DNA of 50,036 nt from Amycolatopsis coloradensis (lineage in GTDB: Bacteria; Actinomycetota; Actinomycetes; Mycobacteriales; Pseudonocardiaceae). Under the pieces are notes generated by a model. It saw nothing but the letters and a program-made list of their open reading frames with translations. It was not told where the DNA came from and did not search any database. The stretch spans positions 3,358,319-3,408,354 of the forward strand of contig NZ_CP150484.1 of NCBI RefSeq assembly GCF_037997115.1, written 5' to 3'. Shown here one piece after another: positions 18,386 to 26,600 of the stretch (within the stretch, counting starts at the first letter, position 1; each line of letters begins with the position of its first letter). Made by a program: the position numbers and the translations under genes.

Positions 18386-19734
18386 CCCACGGTGCGGAAA
18401 CCAGCCGGGCGGCGCGTCTCGCGCCGCCCGGCCCGCCGCGCCGGGCGACCTTCGGTCTGCTGAAGAAGCTCTTCACCGACCGGCTGACGCTCATGTCGGA
18501 CTCGGCGGAGGCGCACGGGGACGTCGTCCGGATCGCGATCGGTCCCAAGACGATGTACCTGGTGAACCACCCCGACCTGGCGAAACACGTGCTCGCGGAC
18601 AACGCGGCCAACTACCACAAGGGAATCGGCCTCCAGGAGGCGAGGCGGGCGCTCGGTGACGGGCTGCTCACCAGTGACGGTGACGTCTGGAAGAAACAGC
18701 GCCGGACCATCCAGCCCGTGTTCCAGCCCAAGCGGATCGCGCGGCAGGCCTCGGTCGTCGCGAACGAGGTCGAAGGGCTCGTGAAACGCTTGCGGGACAC
18801 CGAAGGACCGGTGGAGATCCTGCACGAGATGACCGGGCTGACCCTCGGTGTGCTCGGCAAGACCCTGCTCGACGCGGACCTCGGCGGCTTCACCTCGCTG
18901 GGGCATTCGTTCGAAGCCGTGCAGGACCAGGCGATGTTCGAAGCCGTGACGCTGAGCATGGTCCCGCAGTGGGCCCCGCTGAAGAAACAGCTGCGGTTCC
19001 GGGAATCGCGGGCCGACCTCCGCCGTATCGCCGACGAACTCGTCGAACAGCGGCTGGCGAACCCGGTCGAGAACGGTGAGGACGTGCTCTCCCGTCTCAT
19101 CGCGACCGACGGGACCCGCGAGCAGATGCGAGACGAGCTGATCACGCTGCTGCTGGCCGGGCACGAGACGACGGCGAGCACGCTGGGCTGGGCGTTCCAC
19201 CTGCTCGACGAACATCCGGAGATCGCGGCGAAACTGCGCGCCGAGGCGGACGCGGTACTGGGCGACCAGCTGCCGACGCACGACGACCTGCACCGGTTGC
19301 CGTACACGGCGAGGGTGGTCGAAGAAGTCATGCGGCTGTATCCGCCGGTGTGGCTGCTGCCGCGGGTGGCGCAGGCCGACGACGAGATCGGCGGCTATCA
19401 CGTCCCCGCCGGATCCGACGTAGTCGTCGTGCCCTACACGCTGCACCGGCATCCGGAGTTCTGGCCGGAGCCGGAGCGGTTCGACCCGGACCGGTTCGAT
19501 CCGGACCGGCCGAGCGGACGGCCCCGGTACGCCTACATCCCGTTCGGCGCCGGGCCGCGGTTCTGCATCGGCAACAGCCTCGGCGTGATGGAGGCCGTCT
19601 TCGTGCTGACGATGGTCCTGCGGGACCTCGAACTCAGGAAGCTCCCCGGCTACGAAGTGGTGCCCGAAGCGATGTTGTCGCTCCGGGTGCGGGGCGGGCT
19701 GCCGATGACCGTGCACACCAGGAACAGGAGGTAG
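18382..19734 (+). CDS. Cytochrome P450
   Basis: 450 residues, start overlapping the unbU stop (ATGA). The I-helix AGHETTAS lies at 259-266, ExxR at E315-R318 (EEVMR), PERFDPDRF follows, and the heme loop FGAGPRFCIG has the ligand Cys at about 395. The short proline-poor N-terminus without a membrane anchor indicates a soluble cytoplasmic enzyme. The sequence style is closer to the CYP102/CYP4-like group than to typical macrolide P450s. Position between UnbU and the DUF5987-like gene suggests oxidation of the polyene or core; P450s of this kind recur in enediyne clusters. No ferredoxin gene is in the window. Confidence 0.92.
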   Translation: MTHGAETSRAARLAPPGPPRRATFGLLKKLFTDRLTLMSDSAEAHGDVVRIAIGPKTMYLVNHPDLAKHVLADNAANYHKGIGLQEARRALGDGLLTSDGDVWKKQRRTIQPVFQPKRIARQASVVANEVEGLVKRLRDTEGPVEILHEMTGLTLGVLGKTLLDADLGGFTSLGHSFEAVQDQAMFEAVTLSMVPQWAPLKKQLRFRESRADLRRIADELVEQRLANPVENGEDVLSRLIATDGTREQMRDELITLLLAGHETTASTLGWAFHLLDEHPEIAAKLRAEADAVLGDQLPTHDDLHRLPYTARVVEEVMRLYPPVWLLPRVAQADDEIGGYHVPAGSDVVVVPYTLHRHPEFWPEPERFDPDRFDPDRPSGRPRYAYIPFGAGPRFCIGNSLGVMEAVFVLTMVLRDLELRKLPGYEVVPEAMLSLRVRGGLPMTVHTRNRR

Positions 19735-19739
19735 GTTCC

Positions 19740-20297
19740 GTGGATTCGGACGAACAGGTCAAGGTGTCCACTTTGGAGGCCTACGCGGACACGATCCTGC
19801 CGGGGGAGAAGCGATTCCCCGGCGACCACGCGATCGCCGGCGCGGCGGAGGGGCCGGGCGCGGTCGTGGCGGGTGCGCTCGAACTGCTGCACACCGACGC
19901 GACCGGGGTGACCGTCGGGCTGCCGTATCTGGCGCAGTCCCTCAACGAACACGCGAAGGGCTACGCCAAGGAGCACGACCTCGCGCTCGACGAGTCGCTG
20001 CCACCGTTCGTCGCGTTGTCCTTCGCCGACAGGACGGCGCTCGTGCGGTCGCTGACCGCGCCCGGCCATCCGGAGAAGGACGGCTGGGTGAGCCTCGCCT
20101 TGTTCTGCAACATGTCCTTCGACAGCGCCGCGCACAAGCACACCGCCGAAGCCATCGCCGAGGGCCACCCCGGCCTGCTGGCGATGGGGTACACCGCGCC
20201 GGACGAAGACGGGCTGTGGCGGTTCCCGAAGTTCTCCTATCGCCGCGAGCTGGCGCGGCTCCACCCTGACACGACACCTTCCGGGAGCCCGGCATGA
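19740..20297 (+). CDS. DUF5987-like protein, probable partner of the GMC oxidoreductase
   Basis: 185 residues from GTG 19740, with AGGAGG 7 bases upstream. It begins LEAYADTILPGEKRFPGDHAI, a pattern like small subunits of gluconate dehydrogenase-type enzymes and of DUF5987 proteins found beside GMC oxidoreductases in enediyne loci. No signal peptide. Its stop overlaps the GMC start (ATGA), so the two are probably made in equal amounts and may form a complex. Assignment to DUF5987 is from memory of the family's start motif and context. Confidence 0.6.
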   Translation: MDSDEQVKVSTLEAYADTILPGEKRFPGDHAIAGAAEGPGAVVAGALELLHTDATGVTVGLPYLAQSLNEHAKGYAKEHDLALDESLPPFVALSFADRTALVRSLTAPGHPEKDGWVSLALFCNMSFDSAAHKHTAEAIAEGHPGLLAMGYTAPDEDGLWRFPKFSYRRELARLHPDTTPSGSPA

Positions 20298-21961
20298 ACG
20301 CCTACGACAAGACCGACGTCGTCATCGTCGGCAGCGGGTTCGGTGGCTCCATCCCCGCTTACCACTTGGCCGCGGGCGGGGCGAAGGTCACCGTGCTGGA
20401 ACGCGGGCCGTGGCTGGAGACGAAGGATTTCGAGCACGACTATCTGCTCGGCTCGTCCTACACCCGGGCTTTCGACTTCGTCGTCGGCGACGGGATGAGC
20501 GTGCTCGGCGGGAACTGCGTCGGCGGCGGCAGCGTGGTGTACTTCGCCGCGATGCCGCGCGCCCCGAAGTTCGTCTTCGAACGGCACGGCAGCATCGGCC
20601 GTCGCATGTGGCCCTCGGCGATCACGCGGGACTCGCTGGAGCCTTGGTACGACCGGGTTTCGGAATCGCTTCCGGTGTCCAAACAGGACTGGAACGACGT
20701 CTCGTACGCGGGCGGGCTGTGGGCGTCGTTCTGCGACCACTCCGGCCGGACCGCCAACCCGGCGCCGGTCGCGGTGGACAACGACCGGTGCGTGAACTGC
20801 AACTTCATGATGGCGGGCTGCCGGTTCGACGCGAAACGCTCGCTGCTGACCAACTATCTGCCCGCCGCGCTCGCGCACGGCGCGAAGATCCGGCCGCTGC
20901 ACGAGGTCCAGCGGATCGAGCGGATCGACGGCGGTGACTACCGCGTGCACTTCAACGTCGTCGACGACGAGGACTACCGCCTCCAGTCCGGCAGTGGGAC
21001 GATCGACGCGAAGATCGTGATCATCGCCGCGGGTGCCGGCGCGACCCCGGTGATCCTGCAGCGTTCCGAGGCGGCGCTGGGCACCATGCCGCACGGGGTC
21101 GGCCGGTACTTCTCGGGCAACGGTGAGCGGCTCAACACCGCGATCATCAACGAGGAACGGGTCCGCGAGGTGCTCGGACTGTCCCGTGAGGACGGGAAGG
21201 TCTACGAGGCCAACCACATCGGCAAGGGCCCGACCGTGGCGAACTGGGACAAGCTCGACGGTTCGCTGCCGGAGTACGAGCGGTACTCGCTGGAGCAGCT
21301 GTACTTCCCGCCGGGGCTCGGCACGATTCTCGCCCAGGTGCCCGACGGTGCTGGATCCGATAAAGATGTACCGCGCTGGTTCGGGGTGGAAAAAAAGGAG
21401 ATCCTCAAGAAGTGGGCCTCCTGGCTGACCATCTTCCTGATGACCGAGGACGACAACGAGGGTGTCTTCGGCACGCCGCCGCCCACCGGCAACGCCTACC
21501 GCATCTCGCAGCAGATGCTCGGCCGCGGTCCGCTGAAGTACGACCCGACGCCGAACACCCGGCACGGCTGGGCGCTGGCCGACGCGGAGTGCAAGGAGAT
21601 CCTCGAGAAGGACGGCCTGGCGAAGGTGGCGCCGTGGACCAACGACGTCGTCGGCGCGTACACCGTGCACCCGCTGGCGTCGTGCCGGATCGGTGACGAC
21701 CCGGAGACCTCGGCGCTGCACCCGAACCACGAACTCCGCGATCACCCCGGGATCTTCGTGACCGACAGCGCCTCCGTGCCGGGCGCGCTGACGGTGAATC
21801 CGGCGATGACGATCGCGGCGCTGGCCGAACGTTCGGTGCCGGGTATCGTGCGGGCGCTTCAGGCACGTGGCGTCGACGTCACCTACGGCGCTCCCGCCCC
21901 GGACGGCTCCATCACCGGGCGGCGCGCCGTCAGCAAGCTGTCGCTGGTGTCCGGGACCTGA
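20294..21961 (+). CDS. GMC-family FAD oxidoreductase (cholesterol-oxidase-like)
   Basis: 555 residues. The N-terminal Rossmann motif GSGFGGS is at 13-19, followed by LERGPW and the FAD-binding stretch SVLGGNCVGGGSVVYF (about 73-88). The C-terminus has the active-site region VHPLASCRIGDD and the closing FAD motif GIFVTDSASVPGALTVNPAMTIAALAER. The family oxidises alcohols or isomerises with FAD and oxygen. SgcE9-like oxidoreductases of enediyne clusters belong to this group. The start overlaps the previous stop, and the next gene begins 2 bases after its end. Confidence 0.88.
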   Translation: MNAYDKTDVVIVGSGFGGSIPAYHLAAGGAKVTVLERGPWLETKDFEHDYLLGSSYTRAFDFVVGDGMSVLGGNCVGGGSVVYFAAMPRAPKFVFERHGSIGRRMWPSAITRDSLEPWYDRVSESLPVSKQDWNDVSYAGGLWASFCDHSGRTANPAPVAVDNDRCVNCNFMMAGCRFDAKRSLLTNYLPAALAHGAKIRPLHEVQRIERIDGGDYRVHFNVVDDEDYRLQSGSGTIDAKIVIIAAGAGATPVILQRSEAALGTMPHGVGRYFSGNGERLNTAIINEERVREVLGLSREDGKVYEANHIGKGPTVANWDKLDGSLPEYERYSLEQLYFPPGLGTILAQVPDGAGSDKDVPRWFGVEKKEILKKWASWLTIFLMTEDDNEGVFGTPPPTGNAYRISQQMLGRGPLKYDPTPNTRHGWALADAECKEILEKDGLAKVAPWTNDVVGAYTVHPLASCRIGDDPETSALHPNHELRDHPGIFVTDSASVPGALTVNPAMTIAALAERSVPGIVRALQARGVDVTYGAPAPDGSITGRRAVSKLSLVSGT

Positions 21962-21963
21962 TC

Positions 21964-22887
21964 ATGGCGCCTGCGCTGGTGAAGCTCGCGCTGCGGCGGG
22001 CGTTGCACGAAGTCCGGTACGTCCGGCCGGTGCCCTTCGGCCGGGCGACCGGACTCGTGCGCGACGTCTACGGGCAGCTGGAACGCGACTTCGGCATGCT
22101 GGCCCCGCCGGTGGCGCTGCATTCTCCGTCGCCGGCGGTGCTCGCGGCGAGCTGGGTGATGCTGCGGGAATCGCTGGTGGCGAAGGGAGAGACGAGCCGG
22201 GCGGACCGGGAGGTCGTCGCGACACTGGTGTCGCGAGAGAACTCTTGTCCGTACTGTGTCGAGGTCCACGGGATGGCGCTGGACTCGCTCGGGCGCTCTT
22301 CGGAGGCCGATCCTCGTGCGGGGTCCTTGACGGCGGGTGCCCGTGCGGAGCTGACCGCCGTCGCGTTCGCGTTCCACTACCTGAACCGGGTGGTGAGCGT
22401 GTTCCTCGGGCCGTCGCCGTTACCTTCGTCCGTGCCGGATTCGGCGCGTGCCAAGGCCAAGGCGGTCCTGGGGCGGTTCCTTCGTCCGGTGGAGGATGCT
22501 TCGCCGGGGGAGTCGCTGGAGCTGCTTCCCCCGGGTTCGGGAGATTTCGGCTGGGCCGCGGGCAATGCTGTGGTCGCGGACGCCTTCTCCCGTGCTTCGT
22601 CGGTGTTCGGCGCATTGGCGGTGCCTTCGGCCGTTCGGGAGGCCGTGGAGCGCGATCTGTCCACTTGGGACGGTTCGCCACCTGGGCTGAGCCGGTCTTG
22701 GGTGGACGCGTTCGACAATCCCGGTGTCCGGTTGGCCTTGGTGGTCGCGAAGGCGCCTTACCAGGTCGACGAAGCTTTGGTCGCGGCCGCGGGGCTGGCT
22801 GATCGAGAGCTGGTCGAGCTGGTGGGGTGGGCGAGTTTCACGGCCGCCGCTCGTGCTGTTTCGGTCGCTTCGCTGCGTGGTCGGTGA
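21964..22887 (+). CDS. AhpD/carboxymuconolactone-decarboxylase-like protein (copy A)
   Basis: 307 residues. The AhpD signature E-x11-CxxC-x3-H is complete (E before VVATLVSRENS, then C95-PY-C98 and H102). The protein is longer than single-domain AhpD; a second helical half (about 180-307) has no CxxC. Family role: thiol-based peroxide reduction or decarboxylation. As the last gene of the unbL operon before a strong terminator, it may protect against or process peroxides formed by the oxidases; that is inference. Codons near its end use more T in third position than the upstream genes. Confidence 0.75.
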   Translation: MAPALVKLALRRALHEVRYVRPVPFGRATGLVRDVYGQLERDFGMLAPPVALHSPSPAVLAASWVMLRESLVAKGETSRADREVVATLVSRENSCPYCVEVHGMALDSLGRSSEADPRAGSLTAGARAELTAVAFAFHYLNRVVSVFLGPSPLPSSVPDSARAKAKAVLGRFLRPVEDASPGESLELLPPGSGDFGWAAGNAVVADAFSRASSVFGALAVPSAVREAVERDLSTWDGSPPGLSRSWVDAFDNPGVRLALVVAKAPYQVDEALVAAAGLADRELVELVGWASFTAAARAVSVASLRGR

Positions 22888-22907
22888 GGCCGCGCGGTCG
22901 GTGTTGT

Positions 22908-22960
22908 GTCGCGAAAGCCACTTTCCCAACGTTCAACGTTGCGAAAGTGGCTTTCGCGAC
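22908..22960. terminator. Long terminator hairpin ending the unbL operon
   Basis: The 18-base arms GTCGCGAAAGCCACTTTC (22908-22925) and their complement (22943-22960) enclose an inner AACGTT/AACGTT dyad, so almost all 53 bases can pair. It starts 21 bases after the stop. The hairpin at 45273-45315 has similar GAAAGG/CCTTTC arms, closed by CGCGAC on the right. Confidence 0.85.
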
Positions 22961-23077
22961 GTCGTCGGCCCGCCCTCGGGACGTGATTCTGGGCGCCGGC
23001 GGGGTCCCGTCCGTCCCTTGAGGACAGTGGTCGGCTCCTGAGTGCCCGATCTGGGGCGATATGTGCGGTTTCGAGCG

Positions 23078-23102
23078 GGGTCGTGAGTGGTAATGAGGGT
23101 TA
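23078..23102. repeat. Dispersed intergenic repeat, second copy
   Basis: GGGTCGTGAGTGGTAA, then a near-identical 9 bases, matches 13175-13199. Weaker similarity extends upstream to about 23012 (shared GGACAGT and AGTGCCCGA). Confidence 0.6.
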
Positions 23103-23174
23103 TTGACAGGTAAATCAAAGGTGTCGTGTTCAGACTCGGCGCCGGACGCCTCCCTTCGTCGGACCGCGTCCCTC

Positions 23175-23219
23175 ACTGTGTGGATTTTGGTGCGTTGGAT
23201 GACCCGAAATCCACACAGT
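23175..23219. repeat. Inverted repeat upstream of pksE (1)
   Basis: Perfect 13-base arms ACTGTGTGGATTT (23175-23187) and complement (23207-23219), with a 19-base loop. It lies in the 800-base spacer before pksE, which holds no supportable gene. Confidence 0.7.
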
Positions 23220-23260
23220 CCGGCGAGACCGTCCCTGTCGCGACCAGTGCAGGACGGGTG

Positions 23261-23293
23261 TGGAAATAGGGATACTCAACGTCCCTATTTCCA
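23261..23293. repeat. Inverted repeat upstream of pksE (2)
   Basis: 12-base arms TGGAAATAGGGA (23261-23272) and complement (23282-23293), with a 9-base loop; flanking GGG/CCC extends the stem. Could be a terminator or attenuator-like structure. Confidence 0.7.
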
Positions 23294-23691
23294 CCCGCCC
23301 CCAACCGGCGACACCTTTGCCTTGCCCCTCAATAGAGCGCTCTTTTGTCACTCAAGACCCGGTCGAGAGGCGCTCGAATCGGGCGCTTCGATCTCGACAC
23401 TGTCCCTAGTGGACAGTCGAGGTCGCGTCGGGCCTCTTTGGGTGTTTGCGCTCCCGGCCCACCCGGTTCACGACGGAGGCACTGATGCCGACATCCGAAC
23501 GTGCCTGGCCCTGATCGCTCGGCCAGATGACCGATCCCGGTCAACAAGCAGAGAGAAGACTTCGCGCCTGCCGCCGGTTCATGCTTGACCGGACTGCGCG
23601 AACGGACGGCGGCCGCGTTTCTGGGAACAGAGCCCGGCGCCGGGACCGGATTCCGTGACTTGAGTCTTGAGAGCTAGGGGAGTGCGGTGGC

Positions 23692-26600
23692 ATGAGCGTT
23701 GAGCGGATTTCGATTGTCGGTATCGGTCTCCGATACCCGGACGCCGGTTCCCCGGAAGAACTGTGGGAGAACGTCCTCGCCGGCCGCAGGGCGTTCCGGC
23801 GACTGCCCGACGAGCGGATGAACCGCGAGGACTACTACTCGCCCGACCCGAAGGCGCCGGACCGTTTCTACGCCCAGAAGGCCGCGGTGCTCCGCGATTG
23901 GGAATTCGACCGGATCAAGTACAAGGTCGCGGGCAGCACGTTCCGGTCGACCGACACCACGCACTGGCTGGCGCTCGACGTCGCCGCGCAGGCGCTGGCG
24001 GACGCGGGGTTCCCCGAGGGCGAGGGGCTGCCGCGGTCCGCCACCGGCGTGGTCATCGGCAACAGCCTCACCGGCGAGTTCTCGCGCGCCAACATCATGC
24101 GGCTGCGCTGGCCGTACGTGCGCCGCACGGTCGCGGCGGCCCTCGCCGAGCGCGGCTGGGCCGAAAGTGACACCGCCGAGTTCCTTCACGACCTCGAGGC
24201 GCAGTACAAGGCCCCGTTCCCCGCGATCGACGAGGACACGCTCGCGGGCGGGCTGGCGAACACGATCGCCGGCCGCGTCTGCAACTTCTTCGACTTCGGT
24301 GGCGGCGGGTTCACCGTGGACGGCGCCTGCTCGTCTTCGCTGCTTTCGGTGGTCACGGCGGCGAACGCGCTTTCCGAGGGCGACCTCGACGTCGCCATCG
24401 CGGGCGGTGTCGACTTGTCGATCGACCCGTTCGAGGTGATCGGTTTCGCCAAGACCGGCGCGCTCGCCAAGCGGGAGATGAAGGTCTACGACGCCGATTC
24501 CAACGGTTTCTGGCCCGGCGAAGGTTCCGGCATGCTCGTGCTGATGCGCGAGGACGACGCGATCGCGCAGGGCAAGCGGATCTACGCCAGCATCGGCGGC
24601 TGGGGTGTCTCTTCCGACGGCAAGGGCGGCATCACCCGTCCGGAGGCCTCGGGTCACCGTCTCGCGCTTCAGCGGGCGTACGAGAAGGCGGGCTACGGCG
24701 TCGAAACCGTTTCCTACTTCGAGGGCCACGGCACCGGGACCGCGCTGGGCGACGCCACCGAGATCGAGGCGCTCTCCACCGCCCGCCGCGACGCCGACCC
24801 GCTCGCCGATCGCGCCGCGCTGAGCACGATCAAGGGCAACATCGGCCACACCAAGGCCGCGGCCGGTGTCGCCGGGCTGATCAAGGCGACGCTGGCGGTG
24901 TACCACCAGGTCATCCCGCCCGCGACCGGCCACTACGAGCCGCACGAGTCGCTGGTCGGCGACTCCGCGCGGATGTACGTCCCGACCGAGGCCGGGCTGT
25001 GGCCCGCGGACCACCCGGTCCGCGCGGGTGTCTCCGCGATGGGCTTCGGCGGCATCAACTCGCACGTCACCGTCACCGAGGCGCCGGGCGCGGCCCGGCG
25101 CAAGGACCTCGACGAGCGGACCCGCTCGCTGGTCGCCGGACGGCAGGACAGCGAACTGCTGCTCCTCGACGCCGACGACGCCGCGTCGCTGCGCGGCAGG
25201 CTGACCGGTCTGCTGGAAGTCGTGCCGAAGCTCTCGCTGGCGGAGCTCGGGGACCTCGCGGCCACGCTTTCCGCGGAACTGTCCGGGAAACCGGTCCGCG
25301 CCGCGATCGTCGCGACCAATCCCGAGGACGCCGAGCGCAAGCTGGCCAAGCTGCTCGACCTCCTCGGCGAGGGAGAGCCGGAAGTCTTCTCCACCGGCGA
25401 CGGCATCTTCGCGGGCTCCCGCGTCAAGGACCCGAAGATCGGGTTCCTGTTCCCCGGCCAGGGTTCCGGGCGCGGTACGGTCGGCGCGCTGCGCAAGCGC
25501 TTCGCCCACGCCGACGACATCTACCGCGCGGCGGGCCTTTCGACCGGCGCCGACCAGGTCGCCACCGAGGTCGCGCAACCGCGCATCGTCACCGGTTCGC
25601 TCGCCGGGCTCCGCGTCCTGAAGAGCCTCGGCATCGAAGCGCAAGCGGTCGCCGGCCACAGTCTCGGCGAGCTCACCGCCCTGCACTGGGGTGGCGCGCT
25701 CACCGAACGCGAAGTCCTCAAGCTGGCCAAGATCCGCGGCAAGGTGATGGCGACCGCGAGCGACGGCAACGGCGCCATGGCGGGGATCGCCGCCGGCCCG
25801 GGGGTCGCCGAGCGCTTCGCCGAGGGTGAGGACGTCGTCATCGCGGGCTACAACGCGCCCGAGCAGACCGTCCTTTCCGGACCGTCGGAGGCGATCGACC
25901 GCGTGGTCGCCCGTGCCCGCGCGGAGGGCGTCACCGCCACCCGCATCAACGTCTCGCACGCGTTCCACTCGCCGGCGGTCGTCCCGGCCGCCGAGGCGAT
26001 GACCGAGGAGCTGGCCGCGTTCGACTTCGCCAGGCTCGACCGGCCCGTCGTCTCGACGGTGACCGGTGACGTCCTGCACGCCGCCGAGGACCTGCGCGAT
26101 CTGCTCCGGGACCAGGTGGTCCTGCCGGTCCGTTTCCGCGAGGCGGCCGCGAAGGTCGCCGAGCGCAGCGACCTGGTGATCGAGGTCGGCCCGGGCCACG
26201 TGCTCACCGGACTGTTCGGCGAGATCGCGTCCGGCACGCCGGTGCTCGCGATCGACACCGACAGCCCGAAGCTGGCCGCGCTGCTGAAGGTCGCGGGCGC
26301 CGCGTTCACGTTCGGCGCCCCGCTGGACACCTCCGCGCTGTTCGACGGCCGGATCGTGCGGACCCTGCCGGTGGACGGGGAGTTCTCGTTCCTCACCAGC
26401 CCGTGTGAGGCCGCGCCGTCCATCGGTGCCGACCTTACCCGCGACCGGGTCGCCGACCCCGCCGCGCCCGCCGAGGCCCCGGCCGGAACGGCTTCGGAAA
26501 GCGGTGGCAGCAGCACTCTCGACCTGCTGCGCAAGCTCGCTTCCGAGCGGGTGGAACTGCCCCTCGAAGCGGTCACCGCCGACACGCATCCGCTCGACGA

